From positions 1-64,000 of the forward strand of contig JAEUVD010000052.1 in the NCBI GenBank assembly GCA_016787065.1: 64,000 nucleotides of DNA. Reading direction: 5' to 3'. Origin of the DNA: Chitinophagaceae bacterium. GTDB taxonomy: Bacteria > Bacteroidota > Bacteroidia > Chitinophagales > Chitinophagaceae. The notes below the pieces were generated by a model. The model was not told where the DNA came from. It saw only the letters and a program-made list of their open reading frames with translations, and did not search any database. This document shows, piece by piece, positions 35,501 through 42,922 of this stretch (within the stretch, counting starts at the first letter, position 1; every line of letters begins with the position of its first letter). The position numbers and the translations under genes are program-made.

Positions 35501-37383
35501 TGAATAGAACCGGATTTAACAATACACAAAACTTAAAATTAGGCTATGGCCCGTGTGGAGGATATGCTGGTGAGCTTGAAGAATTACGTTTATGGAGTGT
35601 TGTTCGAACGGCTTCAGAAATTCAAACATCCAAGAATTTATCAGTACCAATTAATTCAACTGGCTTGGTTGGATATTACAAATTAAATGAAGGAAGCGGT
35701 ACAACAACTAAGAATGTAGTAACCAATTTATCATCAGCCATTCTAACGAATGGTCCTGCATGGGTCTATCCATCAACTGCCCCTATTGTTGATACCGGTT
35801 TTGTAAACTATCTATGGAATCCGAGTGCAGCAACTACTCCAATTATAAATCCAAATACCACGGGTATATATTCAGTTACTGTAATGGATACTAATGGTTG
35901 CTTGGCTACCAGTAGCGGGGTTTCAATTACAGCACATCCAACGCCTGTACCAACTATATCTCTTAATGGACCGGGTTATCTATGCGGAAACGATTCTTTA
36001 TTTTTAAATGCCACAAGTGGTGCATTAAATATGGATGGAGTGAATGACTACGTTCAAGACAACAGCTTTGCTATTAATCCGGCACTTGGCTTTACCGTTG
36101 AAGGTTGGATGAAAATTTCTAGTGCTAACTTAAATACGTTAGCAAGCAAAGCCTACTTTAATATACCAGCACCCTTTGATATTCGTAGCAATGGTAGTGC
36201 CATTCATTTTTTTGTTGGCAATGCCAGCACCTACGATTTTCTTCTAGGGCCAAACGGCAGCATTTCTTTAAATACATGGACCCATGTTGCTTGTTCTTAT
36301 GATCCTTTGAATGGTAATATGTTGAAGATTTATGTAAATGGCACGTTAGTAGCCAGTAAAGTGTGCTCAACGTCTGTAGCCACTAATCCTCTTGCCTTAT
36401 TTAGAATTGGTAATCGCTATGATTTGGCAGTTCCTTGTCATGGCAGTTTAGATGAAGTTCGTATTTGGAATAGTGCTCGTTCACAAAATGAGATACAATC
36501 GGCTATGAATTCGAGTGTTCCAAGTAATTCACCATCGTTAGTAGGATACTATAAATTTGACGAAGGTGGAGGGAATACTGCTGTTAATACTGTTACGGAT
36601 TTGGCATCAGGTACGCTAATAAATGGACCTACGCGACAAATACCAAGTACTTCTCCCTTAGCAGGACCAACGTATACGAGTTATTTATGGAGCCCTAGTA
36701 ATGTAACAACACCAACGGCAATAGCAAAAGTTCCTAATAGTTATTCGGTGCTTGTAACCGATGCCAATGGCTGTACCGGCTCTAACTCCATTGTGATAAC
36801 AAGTTGCAATCTTACGCTTAATCTAACGGCAATTATTCAAGGTTATTATACGGGTAGTCAAAGCATGACACCTGCCATGTTTAACCAAGGTGCTTCGTTG
36901 AATAACACGATAAGCGATTCTATAACTGTTGAGTTGCATAATGCCAACGCACCGTTCGCTTTAGCATTCACTTATAACGGAGTTATTGATATAAATGGGC
37001 ATGTACAATGTATCTTTCCAGCCTCCGCGATTGGAAACAGCTATTATATCGTTGTAAAAAATAGAACGGTATTGGAAACTTGGAGTAGTAATCCGTTACT
37101 TATGAATGCTACAAGTAATTATAATTTTTCGTCGTCGATAGGACAGTCTTATGGATCCAATCAAATCCAAGTTGATACTAATGTTTACGCGTTGTATAGT
37201 GGCGACATTAATCAGGATGGAGCGATTGATGTATTAGATTACTTGCTTCAAGATATAGATGTAATAAACGGTTCCTCAGGTTATCTTAATACAGATCTAA
37301 ATGGTGATGGTGCCGTTGATATCTTCGATTATATTATCCTCGATCCAAACATAATTTTGGGAGCTACTTTTGTAACTCCATAA
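26503..37383 (+). CDS. Giant secreted adhesin-like protein (3626 aa)
   Basis: The signal peptide MKPFFSAVITIMLLCLLEVQ starts at the ATG at 26503; the frame opens at a TTG three codons earlier. Residues ~30–300 resemble the arabinofuranosidase-B-type/concanavalin-like domain (SLRKLRNSYTGSAIKL, VEIWYDQSGNFRNA). CNA-B/carboxypeptidase-regulatory-like segments follow, then a long central region (~1070–1500) without assignment. A Calx-beta-like domain lies at ~1730–1850. Many Ig/PKD-like repeats start at ~1860 (ITANGPTTFCAGDSV, SYLWSTGATT, TYTVTVTNADGC patterns). A discoidin-like insert is at ~2095–2240. Three LamG domains sit near residues 2535, 2886 and 3172 (LQFDGVDDYADLG). The C-terminus (~3565–3626) has two dockerin-like Ca2+ loops (DINQDGAIDVLDY, DLNGDGAVDIFDY) and no standard T9SS tail. 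Probably a surface adhesin; a terminator follows at 37387. Confidence 0.8.
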   Translation: MKPFFSAVITIMLLCLLEVQPSYGQAFMLNNFSETFSEPAATAFSLRKLRNSYTGSAIKLRRSNDNATQDIGFDLHGFLDTLALKSFVGNNNGYVEIWYDQSGNFRNASMATPSDQPRIVNQGVIERLNQHPAINFIGTNRLSTSTGVFFANGVTMVAFAKGYGVNSGCLLSKTGPANNTPAPFTYTSNSEFKVGNNAASQTITLVPNSASHARADINRNVLDASVYAFKVPNSGVSKCYIDTTLIGFSASSSNVDIGAPMTIGNSNGIGFESNFRTTEIITIPSVVSDNSFGVMVGYMQDFYKSTREQRFTTNGNFIAPIGVSNCYAELWGAGSRYGAGGNYALTNTIALSTGSSYPVTVGTPTVTSPDYSFFVNGLYRAYNGNAITPNQTLPPSGIAQYYYGGSGFSTHQLCSGTWRYLLAGGEGAGRFQNGSNAQGLNNLYGNGNPGGDGGTVLSLCGGTVTNAQVPGGGGASNIAVASNTAVPSFANLNSTSPGAGLVIVHYQCPGAGYIEPSHTVPYPSEGDSISSLLGDTGNNIVYSWEQSTDKINWTPATLSSNNVSYIDPNWGPIMTSKYYRRKCNSCGENRYSNVVQIKVFNGNQGMIKGHISGKITSRDGVTGVPGDTIVIQKTKAVLGSPQSFKYYAVTNNDGIYDVPSIFFGDATNGDRTNVDFTITPLRQGHTFNYSQVTTTLSNSSFEKIQNFIDSTVYGVSGTIYQSCIGCLNALDAVDSIAKNMDSVKMYKNGQLFMESKLTNGNHGQYSTTVINQGNYTINPSYKNHHFRPNSKTVNVTTDVYNVNFEDTTKFVISGKFTAGNNEFIGFALLEFKDVDSSGNFSFRKRTWTDSTGNYSIALPPATYQVRVIEVISAYVNTNSLYVHPDTIKSFVNNRIPKDSLKCTIDTANAMLNIIYHRLPVLQFTGLTNTTCATSNPPVNGTIFKQNIKDSFYVEVFEGPPSLNYKIKTTNGTAFDSVQIYTSIEDDDANFPVTKLFTIDNNGISKVVLEPGVPNLVFPYKKILKARYKDAYGRVATELDQPVYVTGFKTDPLDFTTTSPEIPLLILHAPPGDQSISSWETSQTFETTIRLSAALTGFVSNEFGVNVGADFSAGFGVELRTEITYDLNTKTKATFSTSLNSELKVSTTTTQSYSTGMSESGITGELADVYIGGAINFKYGKTHELKLGTCGFQTATKLMVSPNGFQTNYQYSGHQIKYSIIPGLQQLADANTGSEKQKYLNQINTWNQILENNKNALQRASTVSNMSIGCVGCGNSTSITSSSYQNYSLDFNLSIEKSIAQEIGAKVNGTGANFKSEIGFTLETGLGGGITVLNSTTTTTNYSDNDVLDQVTFDVLKDPVYNTPMFRTIAGKTSCPWEPNTLKRDKCQIYIPNPTVTVPAPGQSASFTLYLQNLSESAETRQYSLSFDNSSIPLDGNISVTISGFPPYVYNIPCSICPNASDQQVIVTITRNSSSQVYSYEGLKFILKDMCSSTTAEGVVNAYFTNPCLTTPMNVVSPQNNWISKTNNNNIIPVEFSGYASATTTYTVSVQYAQQNSTSWLTAMNIPSSSITDPYSTVVNWNTTAVPDGNYKLRIKLECSSGAISYSSTVSGTIDRTGPTRIGIPMPSDHNYAAGDEISINYNENISSSFLAADDISLTRGSSNINIPVTTSSYQNKLMIVPTTSLLQFNYDTFRLIVKNMRDEYGNKSSIADTSYFTVGTYQPILGLDSVQLYTVPSSMLESGSGAMDVHFITSTSVLNNRYINYSITGNAVYGTDYTISYDPPQTNLATFFNGTEGLIVMEANRDDIKLKIDPIHDSIWEDNDTIRVTLAYGSDYQIPEDSLSAIAVIKNDDISITSSKNPILCLSDSLFLTANGNSNSTYLWNTGATTKTIKVTIPGTYSVTVASPGVGTSTSLPFIVTGVSTLMNTPLISANGPTTFCAGDSVQLSLGNFNAYTWSTGATTQNIQATTSGIYTVTVTNAEGCQQTATKTIVVNPLPDATLVASGPTSFCMGGSVQLSVPSGNSYLWSTGATTSSITATDSVTYSVVITNSLGCSANASQAIIVYPLPTPAITGPSVMCDGDTAILNLNLPNKRWASSVIDFSSQLDVTDHAANQIIGLPDVYPNIGHHPGAWASSTQNSSREYVVLGYRDATPINYIHIYQTFNPRAIDTVYVKNETTGNFQIVYASAASNAVNASPLLKINFPLTTFNVKEIRIALNNAAIANYNEIDAVAIGDNTRLPYWGYSWSPSDTTTANFPVHTGGTYTVTVTNSDGCTASATKTITLNSFTAPTITASGPTTFCSGGSVGLSTGNYSSYLWSTGATTQSITASSSGVYSVTVVSNGCTVQTTKTVIVNPLPSPVITPNGPTTFCPGGSVTLSVNNYSSYLWSTGATTPSITVSSEGTYTVTITDVNGCTNTATAVVQVYNTIPSITANGPTTICAGSSVELNAGVFSSYLWSNGATTPSIVVNASGTYSVTVTQSSCVGSNTASKTVVVINPVVPSILANGPTSICNPSSNTTLSLSASPSIKALQFDGVDDYADLGTSIGNFSGDFTIEFWMKTATISNGAALISKRGSCGNEIFYEVRMLADGRLYFELNGDPFPLTTTSSVTNNLWHHVAITSELGLNKIYVDGLVEDSLTTFLTSFANNKNLKLGKGPCGAYAGQLEEIRFWDVARTPAEILAAKNTSVPSNSSNLQAYFKLDEGTGTTLFNAVNNNASGTLLNGPQWITPSNYSYTSYIWAPSGTTQSTVIPNVSGSYRIIVTDAVGCTAISNDIPITVSNNPTPSIIVNGNSSICQGDSVLLDPGIFSSYLWNTGDTTRTIYAKNNSTYSVTVSNNGCTGNASQAIVVNPNPATSILVNGNSTFCSNNPTTTLSSTNAGSALQFDGVNDYVDLGSIGNFTGSFTIEFWMKTSTISNSGALLAKRGTCGFENLYNFRLTSTGNIYFEYIYSPQGSFQLNSTSSVTNGQWHHIAVTCSTGQQRLYIDGALQASSSLNRTGFNNTQNLKLGYGPCGGYAGELEELRLWSVVRTASEIQTSKNLSVPINSTGLVGYYKLNEGSGTTTKNVVTNLSSAILTNGPAWVYPSTAPIVDTGFVNYLWNPSAATTPIINPNTTGIYSVTVMDTNGCLATSSGVSITAHPTPVPTISLNGPGYLCGNDSLFLNATSGALNMDGVNDYVQDNSFAINPALGFTVEGWMKISSANLNTLASKAYFNIPAPFDIRSNGSAIHFFVGNASTYDFLLGPNGSISLNTWTHVACSYDPLNGNMLKIYVNGTLVASKVCSTSVATNPLALFRIGNRYDLAVPCHGSLDEVRIWNSARSQNEIQSAMNSSVPSNSPSLVGYYKFDEGGGNTAVNTVTDLASGTLINGPTRQIPSTSPLAGPTYTSYLWSPSNVTTPTAIAKVPNSYSVLVTDANGCTGSNSIVITSCNLTLNLTAIIQGYYTGSQSMTPAMFNQGASLNNTISDSITVELHNANAPFALAFTYNGVIDINGHVQCIFPASAIGNSYYIVVKNRTVLETWSSNPLLMNATSNYNFSSSIGQSYGSNQIQVDTNVYALYSGDINQDGAIDVLDYLLQDIDVINGSSGYLNTDLNGDGAVDIFDYIILDPNIILGATFVTP

Positions 37384-37386
37384 AAA

Positions 37387-37428
37387 ATAAAATGACCATC
37401 TTCAGATTGGAGTTGGTCATTTTATTTT
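37387..37428 (+). terminator. Terminator after the giant adhesin gene
   Basis: A 13-bp perfect stem AATAAAATGACCA (37387–37399) with TGGTCATTTTATT (37414–37426), then TTTTTCCC. It starts three bases after the stop codon. Confidence 0.85.
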
Positions 37429-37608
37429 TCCCATCTAATTAATTGATCTAAAATGAATCATATTCGATGGCTTACCAACTAAAAACATATTTCAAAACAG
37501 GCATCAAGCTTATAAGAAAAGATCAATAACGGTAAATTAATTACATTACTTATTCAACAACTAGCTAACATTCTAACTTCGGGAATCGTATAAAAAGAAA
37601 ATCATCGC

Positions 37609-37842
37609 ATGTCATTCATAATATTCTCTCCAAGAGTAAAGCTAGTAGGTTACGGAATTCTCTGTTTGTTTCTTATAACGCATACTGCCTGCAGGCAATC
37701 AGTTACATGTACCTGTTATGGTGCTCAACCTTTGAGCTTTGAAATAGACGCTAAACAGGCAGACGAAGCAGATAAAATTTGTTCAGACAAAGAAAAGAGT
37801 TTGGGTGATTCAACGCATTGTGAGGTATTCAAGAAAAAATAA
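37609..37842 (+). CDS. Small putative lipoprotein
   Basis: A 77-aa protein of unknown function. The N-terminal hydrophobic stretch (VKLVGYGILCLFLITHTAC) ends in a lipobox-like THTAC, so Cys28 would be lipidated and the mature ~50 residues anchored to a membrane. Four more cysteines (TCTCYG, KICSDK, HCEVF) could form disulfides. It stands alone on the plus strand, 50 bases from the convergent ybeY gene. Confidence 0.6.
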   Translation: MSFIIFSPRVKLVGYGILCLFLITHTACRQSVTCTCYGAQPLSFEIDAKQADEADKICSDKEKSLGDSTHCEVFKKK

Positions 37843-37891
37843 ATAGTGAACTAAAACACCTTTTGTGTTACTCCATTCGATGAATTAAGCG

Positions 37892-38311
37892 TTACAGCTT
37901 TTTCATCCATTCCTCTTCCAAGCTTCGCATTTTCTTTTCGTCAGCTGGCGATTTATCTTTAAAACCACAAAGATGAAGAGCTCCGTGCAAGATTACACGC
38001 AATAATTCATTTTGATAAGGTAATTTAAGTTGGAGGGCATTCTCTTTAACTCGTTCTATGCTAATGTATATTTCTGCATAAATAACATCCGAATTATCGT
38101 TACTTAAATCGAAGGTAATAATATCGGTAAGCGTATCGTGCTCTAAAAAATCCTGATTAATTTTTAGCAAGTATTTATCGGAACAAAAAACATAATGCAG
38201 TTCGCATTTTTTTTCGGTGTAATAACGAATGGTATCTTTCACTAAAGTCTTAACCAAGCGACGCTGCTTGAGATTAGAGGCAATTTCATATTCTGTGAAA
38301 ATTACCGACAT
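37892..38311 (-). CDS. ybeY: Endoribonuclease YbeY (rRNA maturation factor)
   Basis: A 139-aa single-domain metalloprotein that takes part in 16S rRNA 3'-end maturation and ribosome quality control. The zinc motif is HGALHLCGFKD (His109, His113). The third ligand is normally His in HGxLHLxGyDH, but here the position carries Lys-Asp, and Asp119 probably substitutes. DIITFDLS and YAEIYISIERV are the other conserved strands. It lies three bases downstream of psd, so they are co-transcribed. Confidence 0.9.
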   Translation of the reverse strand: MSVIFTEYEIASNLKQRRLVKTLVKDTIRYYTEKKCELHYVFCSDKYLLKINQDFLEHDTLTDIITFDLSNDNSDVIYAEIYISIERVKENALQLKLPYQNELLRVILHGALHLCGFKDKSPADEKKMRSLEEEWMKKL

Positions 38312-38314
38312 AAC

Positions 38315-38968
38315 TTAGTATTCAGCAATTTGAGATAAACCGTTTTGCACAACATCTCCAATTTTTACATTCATTTTCGTTCCAAGTGGAAGAAACAAAT
38401 CTACACGAGAACCGAATTTAATAAATCCAAGCTCTTCATTTTGTACCGCTAGTGCGTTAGGTTTTGCGTAGATACAAATGCGTCGGGCTACCGCACCGGC
38501 TATTTGACGAATCAAAATTTCGATGCGTTCATTTTTAACAACGATGGTACTACGTTCATTTTCCGTGCTCGATTTAGGATGCCATGCCACTAAATATTTA
38601 CCGGCATGATACTTCACATATTGTACAACACCAGAAATTGGATATCGGTTTACGTGAACGTTTAATGGCGACATAAAGATGGAAACCTGCAAGCGTCGGT
38701 CTTTAAAATACTCACCTTCTTCCGTTTCTTCAATAACTACAACCTTACCATCGCAGGGCGACATGATTTTACCTTCTCCTGTAATAAAATTTCTTGATGG
38801 AATTCGGAAGAACCAAAAAAACCAAAACCATAGCAATCCGAGTAATACAACTATTGGGTACAGTAACCAAGGAATTTGATTGAGGTATGAAAACCCAACA
38901 TATAAAACAATGGCATAAACCACAGTTGCCCATAAGCAATACCACCATCCCTCTTTGTGTAAAGTCAT
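38315..38968 (-). CDS. psd: Phosphatidylserine decarboxylase
   Basis: A 217-aa short-form (Psd-B/archaetidylserine-like) decarboxylase that makes phosphatidylethanolamine at the inner membrane. Two adjacent N-terminal hydrophobic segments (residues ~10–55, ATVVYAIVLYVGFSYL and LLYPIVVLLGLLWFWFFWF) anchor it. MSPCDGKVVVIEE, MSPLNVHVNRYPISG and the self-cleavage site LGFIKFGSRVDLF follow, with Ser187 of the GSR motif becoming the pyruvoyl group. It is the first gene of the psd-ybeY pair. Confidence 0.93.
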   Translation of the reverse strand: MTLHKEGWWYCLWATVVYAIVLYVGFSYLNQIPWLLYPIVVLLGLLWFWFFWFFRIPSRNFITGEGKIMSPCDGKVVVIEETEEGEYFKDRRLQVSIFMSPLNVHVNRYPISGVVQYVKYHAGKYLVAWHPKSSTENERSTIVVKNERIEILIRQIAGAVARRICIYAKPNALAVQNEELGFIKFGSRVDLFLPLGTKMNVKIGDVVQNGLSQIAEY

Positions 38969-39129
38969 ATGTTTTTATTTAGGGGCGAATGTAGGGCAAA
39001 AAGCAGAATAGTTTCTGTAAAAAAACTGTTTATTCGTTTCATTTTTTCCCTTCATGATCTGCATTCGACCTGCCTTAAACCATCAACTAACCTGAGTTAT
39101 ACATAAACAACACGTATCAATCCACTAAG

Positions 39130-39507
39130 CTATTTAATCAATTGAAGATATTGCTTTTTATCTTCAAACATAGACCAAATTACGATTGCCCAAATTGCAG
39201 CAACGATTGGTAATCCTGAAGGGGCATAACCAACATGAATGATGGTGATACCAACTAATATTGGGAATAGAATAAGTGTACCAATAACGCGAAACTTAGG
39301 AATAGCGAAAAGCACACCTCCTAGAATTTCGGCAACAGCAACCAAAGGAAGTAACCAACCCATATCCATCATCGATTTCATCATGGCCAACATAACGGCT
39401 GGTATATCCTTTGGTACTGGCATATAATGGAACAATTTATCGAGGCCTCCGTTTAACATCATTAAACCTACGAGGGCGCAAAGCACCATGAGTATTTTCT
39501 GTTTCAT
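39130..39507 (-). CDS. DoxX-like integral membrane protein
   Basis: A 125-aa protein with four hydrophobic segments (ILMVLCALVGLMMLNGG, WLLPLVAVAEILGGVLFAI, IGTLILFPILVGITII and SGLPIVAAIWAIVIW), the size and layout of the DoxX family. LLPLVAVAEILGGVLF is the characteristic second segment. The molecular role of this family is poorly defined. It is a monocistronic unit as far as can be seen; the next gene upstream lies 127 bases away. Confidence 0.75.
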   Translation of the reverse strand: MKQKILMVLCALVGLMMLNGGLDKLFHYMPVPKDIPAVMLAMMKSMMDMGWLLPLVAVAEILGGVLFAIPKFRVIGTLILFPILVGITIIHVGYAPSGLPIVAAIWAIVIWSMFEDKKQYLQLIK

Positions 39508-39634
39508 CTTGTAATTATTTGAATGCTAAAAGTACATGATACAGATTCCTTTAATTAATCAATTTACAACAGGATGTGGATAACCTCGGAACGTTAGTAT
39601 GCGACATACACAAGGCTAAGCTATTTAACTTACG

Positions 39635-40312
39635 TTACGATTGATAGCTTGATGCGGCTTGTCGTATATCTTTCACCTCCAAAATTTGTTTTCCAAAACC
39701 ATGTTGCGAACAAACAATCATAGCCTTTGCTATTTCTTCTAAAGAACATCCTGGATAGAATAAAGACATCACAGGGTATAACACCTTGTGTGTAATGTAA
39801 TTATAACCGAAGAATTGTGTTTGTCCTTTCATCGGTTTCATCAATGCCGGGCGAAAGTGATACGTGTTCGCTTGAAACAAATGGGTAAGTGCATTTTCTG
39901 TTTTGCCTTTAATTCGAGCCCACATTACCTTTCCTGTTTCCGTTGCATCGGTATGAGCTCCAGAGACGAAACAGAAAACCAAATCAGGATTTACATGATG
40001 TAGAACATTTGCCACAGCGAGCGTTACCGTATAGGTGAGTTGATGGTAATCGTCTTCTTTCATACCCAACGAAGTTTTACCTGCGGCGTAGAAACAAGCA
40101 TCATAGTCTTTTAGTTCTTGCTTCCATTGATCGAGTTGTAAGAAATCAGAAACCACCAGTTCCTTTAGTTTAGGATGCTGTCGAGAAGTAGGTTTACGAA
40201 CAATACTTAACACAGATTCGATGGAATTATTGGCTAAGCAAGCTAATAGTATCCCCTCTCCTACCATGCCACTAGCACCGGTAAGTATAATGTTCAATGG
40301 TTCTTTTATCAT
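39635..40312 (-). CDS. NAD(P)-binding, atypical SDR/epimerase-like protein
   Basis: A 225-aa Rossmann-fold protein. IILTGASGMVGEGILLACLA is the dinucleotide-binding loop (GxxGxxG) and SVLSIVRKPTSRQHPKLKELV the following strand-loop. DACFYAAGKTSLGM and FVSGAHTDATETGKVMWARIKGK keep a K in place of the usual YxxxK, so oxidoreductase activity is doubtful. It resembles the NmrA/HTATIP2-like atypical SDRs. The substrate is unknown. It lies 28 bases downstream of acs on the same strand. Confidence 0.75.
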   Translation of the reverse strand: MIKEPLNIILTGASGMVGEGILLACLANNSIESVLSIVRKPTSRQHPKLKELVVSDFLQLDQWKQELKDYDACFYAAGKTSLGMKEDDYHQLTYTVTLAVANVLHHVNPDLVFCFVSGAHTDATETGKVMWARIKGKTENALTHLFQANTYHFRPALMKPMKGQTQFFGYNYITHKVLYPVMSLFYPGCSLEEIAKAMIVCSQHGFGKQILEVKDIRQAASSYQS

Positions 40313-40340
40313 GCAGAAAACTTCAAGGCTGCAATATTAC

Positions 40341-42338
40341 TTAAAGTCTTCCAAGTTTAATTTCCTCCACAATATTTGGATCAAGGAGTGTTGAAGTATC
40401 ACCTAAATGAGCCGTATCACCTTCTGCAATCTTCCTTAGAATTCGACGCATAATTTTACCACTTCGCGTTTTTGGTAGTCCGCTTACAAACTGAATTTTA
40501 TCTGGTTTCGCAATGGGGCCAATAATGCGCGAAACGGTTTGATTAATATCTTGTGCTACTAGATTTTTATCATCGAGTTGTCCGCTAAAAATTACATAAG
40601 CGTAAATACCCTGTCCTTTAATATCATGTGGGTAACCCACAATGGCACTTTCAACCACACCGGTGTGCATGTTAATTGCATTTTCCACTTCCGCTGTTCC
40701 AATACGATGTCCACTAACATTAAGCACGTCATCCACGCGACCGGTAATGCGATAGTTACCATCAGTATCACGCAAACAACCGTCGCCGGTAAAATACAAA
40801 TTTTCGTAAGTTGAAAAGTAGGTCGTTCTGCAACGTTCGTGATCGCCCCAAGTGGTGCGTATGATAGAAGGCCATGGATATTTAATACACAAATTTCCAC
40901 TCACTGTGGCATCAGGTAATTGATATTGCGAAGCATCACCGCCGGGAATGATGTTTCCTTGCTCATCCACTAAAATAGGTTGAACTCCTGGCAAGGGCAA
41001 GGTGGCATGGGCAGGTTTACTAGGGGTAACTCCTGCGAGGTTAGAAATAAGAATACCTCCGGTTTCGGTTTGCCACCAGGTATCTACAATCGGACAATTT
41101 CCTTTACCGATGTGATCATGAAACCAATACCATGCTTCTTCATTAATAGGTTCTCCAACGCTTCCGAGTACTTTTAATGAACTTAAGTTTTTGTCTTTAA
41201 TATAGTCGAGTCCGAAGCTCATTAAACTGCGAATAGCCGTTGGAGCTGTATAGAGAATATGCACCTTATATTTATCTACAATTTCCCAAAAACGACCGGC
41301 ATCAGGCCATGTTGGAATGCCTTCAAACATGAGTGATGTAGCACCTGCTGATAAAGGACCGTAAACGATATAACTATGTCCGGTTATCCAACCTATATCT
41401 GCAGTACAAAAATGAATATCGCCTGGTTGATATTGAAAAACATTCACAAAGGTATAGTTCGTATAAATCATATAGCCTGCACAAGCATGAACCACTCCTT
41501 TTGGTTTTCCTGTAGAACCGGAAGTATATAGAATGAACAAAGGGTCTTCCGCATCCATTGCTTCGGCCTCGCAAAAAGGATTTCCTGCTGTTTCCACTTT
41601 CTTTATTTCATCTTCCCACCAGCAATCACGACCTTTCAACATACTAATCGGTGTTCTTGTTCTGGTTAATACGATGCATCGTTTTACTGTATCACAACGA
41701 ACGAGTGCGTCATCCATCACAGCCTTAAGTGGTACTTCTTTATTTCCGCGATAACCACCATCGGCGGTGATTACAATATTACATGCAGCATCTATAATTC
41801 TATCTGCAATGCTTTGTGCCGAAAAACCTCCGAAAACAACGGAGTGAATAGCACCAATGCGAGCACATGCTAGAACGGCAATAGCTAATTCAGGAACCAT
41901 GGGCATATAAATGCAAATACGATCCCCTTTCTTAGCTCCATTATTTTTAAGCACATGAGCAAACTGGTTTACCTTAAATAATAATTCCTTGAAAGACAGT
42001 ATTCGATGGTGCTCTTCCGGGTCGTTGCTTTCCCAAATAATAGCTGGAGCGTCTGGTTGAATTTCAGCCCAACGATCAATACAATTTTCAGTAATATTAA
42101 GTTGCCCACCTTGAAACCATGCCACCTTAGGGTCTTTAAAATTCCAAGATGTAACTTGGTCGAAATGTTTCTTCCAGCGAAAATGCATAGCAATATCCGA
42201 CCAAAATTTCTCTGGATGTTCAATGCTTTCTTTGTACACTTGATGATATTGTTCAAGCGATTTAATTTGATATGGATACGACACGTTGAATGAGTTTAAT
42301 TTAACAGCATAAAGGTAATGCCTCAGACAGAAAAGCAA
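40341..42338 (-). CDS. acs: Acetyl-CoA synthetase
   Basis: A 665-aa AMP-forming acetate–CoA ligase (acetate + ATP + CoA to acetyl-CoA). YTSGSTGKPKGVVHACAGY is the P-loop-like A3 motif, VDTWWQTETGG the acetate-binding region, YFTGDGCLRDTDGNYRITGR the A8/hinge region, and PKTRSGKIMRR carries the regulatory lysine acetylated in other Acs enzymes. Length and motif order are full. The N-terminal ~15 residues (MLFCLRHYLYAVKLN) look unlike the family, so the true start is probably nearer YPYQIKSLEQYHQV. It is divergent from the InsA-like gene, with only 67 bases between them. With the permease, sensor kinase and PrpE-like enzyme it forms a C2/C3-acid locus. Confidence 0.95.
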   Translation of the reverse strand: MLFCLRHYLYAVKLNSFNVSYPYQIKSLEQYHQVYKESIEHPEKFWSDIAMHFRWKKHFDQVTSWNFKDPKVAWFQGGQLNITENCIDRWAEIQPDAPAIIWESNDPEEHHRILSFKELLFKVNQFAHVLKNNGAKKGDRICIYMPMVPELAIAVLACARIGAIHSVVFGGFSAQSIADRIIDAACNIVITADGGYRGNKEVPLKAVMDDALVRCDTVKRCIVLTRTRTPISMLKGRDCWWEDEIKKVETAGNPFCEAEAMDAEDPLFILYTSGSTGKPKGVVHACAGYMIYTNYTFVNVFQYQPGDIHFCTADIGWITGHSYIVYGPLSAGATSLMFEGIPTWPDAGRFWEIVDKYKVHILYTAPTAIRSLMSFGLDYIKDKNLSSLKVLGSVGEPINEEAWYWFHDHIGKGNCPIVDTWWQTETGGILISNLAGVTPSKPAHATLPLPGVQPILVDEQGNIIPGGDASQYQLPDATVSGNLCIKYPWPSIIRTTWGDHERCRTTYFSTYENLYFTGDGCLRDTDGNYRITGRVDDVLNVSGHRIGTAEVENAINMHTGVVESAIVGYPHDIKGQGIYAYVIFSGQLDDKNLVAQDINQTVSRIIGPIAKPDKIQFVSGLPKTRSGKIMRRILRKIAEGDTAHLGDTSTLLDPNIVEEIKLGRL

Positions 42339-42405
42339 AATGGTAAGTGTGCTAATTTAGTATATTTATGCTAATTATATATAGTTGTTGTTTTATCTTT
42401 ATGAA

Positions 42406-42828
42406 ATGAAGCTTATCCAGTGCCCAAAATGTAAAGAATCGAACTATGTTAAAAGCGGCGTAGTTAAAGGAAGACAGCGTTTTCATTGTCGTTCGTGCAA
42501 TTACTTTTTTACTGTACTTAAAGAAGGCAAACAAATCGATCCATACTATGTAGTGAAAGCACTTCAATTGTACGTTGAAGGTGTTACTTTACGGGAGATA
42601 GAACGTATACTTGGTGTATCGCATGTTTCTGTAATGAACTGGATCAAACAATATGGCATTCAACGACCAGAGCAACTCGAGTACAGACCTACGTACAAAG
42701 TGTTTACCCATGCTGAATTACTTGACTTTTTGAGTAAGCGTGAAAACATGGCCTCCAGTGGTTGTATCATCAATGAACTTGGTGATAAATTCATTATGAT
42801 TAAGTGGGAACGATTCCGAAAAACGTAG
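42406..42828 (+). CDS. InsA-like zinc-ribbon/HTH protein
   Basis: A 140-aa protein from the ATG at 42406 (MKLIQCPKCKESNYVKSGV). The N-terminal zinc ribbon has two CxxC pairs (CPKC and CRSC) with GRQRFHCRSCNYFFT, as in the InsA subunit of IS1. Residues ~50–85 (DPYYVVKALQLYVEGVTLREI, ILGVSHVSVMNWIKQYG) are its helix-turn-helix. The C-terminal ~50 residues are not a DDE nuclease, and no IS1 terminal repeats or insB are seen. It is therefore more likely a DNA-binding regulator derived from a transposase than an insertion sequence. It sits between divergent acs and the porin/permease genes, so it could regulate them; that is inference. Confidence 0.7.
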   Translation: MKLIQCPKCKESNYVKSGVVKGRQRFHCRSCNYFFTVLKEGKQIDPYYVVKALQLYVEGVTLREIERILGVSHVSVMNWIKQYGIQRPEQLEYRPTYKVFTHAELLDFLSKRENMASSGCIINELGDKFIMIKWERFRKT

Positions 42829-42922
42829 CAAATAGCTATACCTATTAACACAAGTATAGGTATTGACATACTTGCATAAACTTTTGGATAGACCTTAGCG
42901 CTACAAAATAAATTCGCTATCC

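Noticed and set aside
42406..42828. Active IS1 element
   Set aside because: Only the InsA-like part is present; there is no insB/DDE frame, no frameshift site and no terminal repeats.
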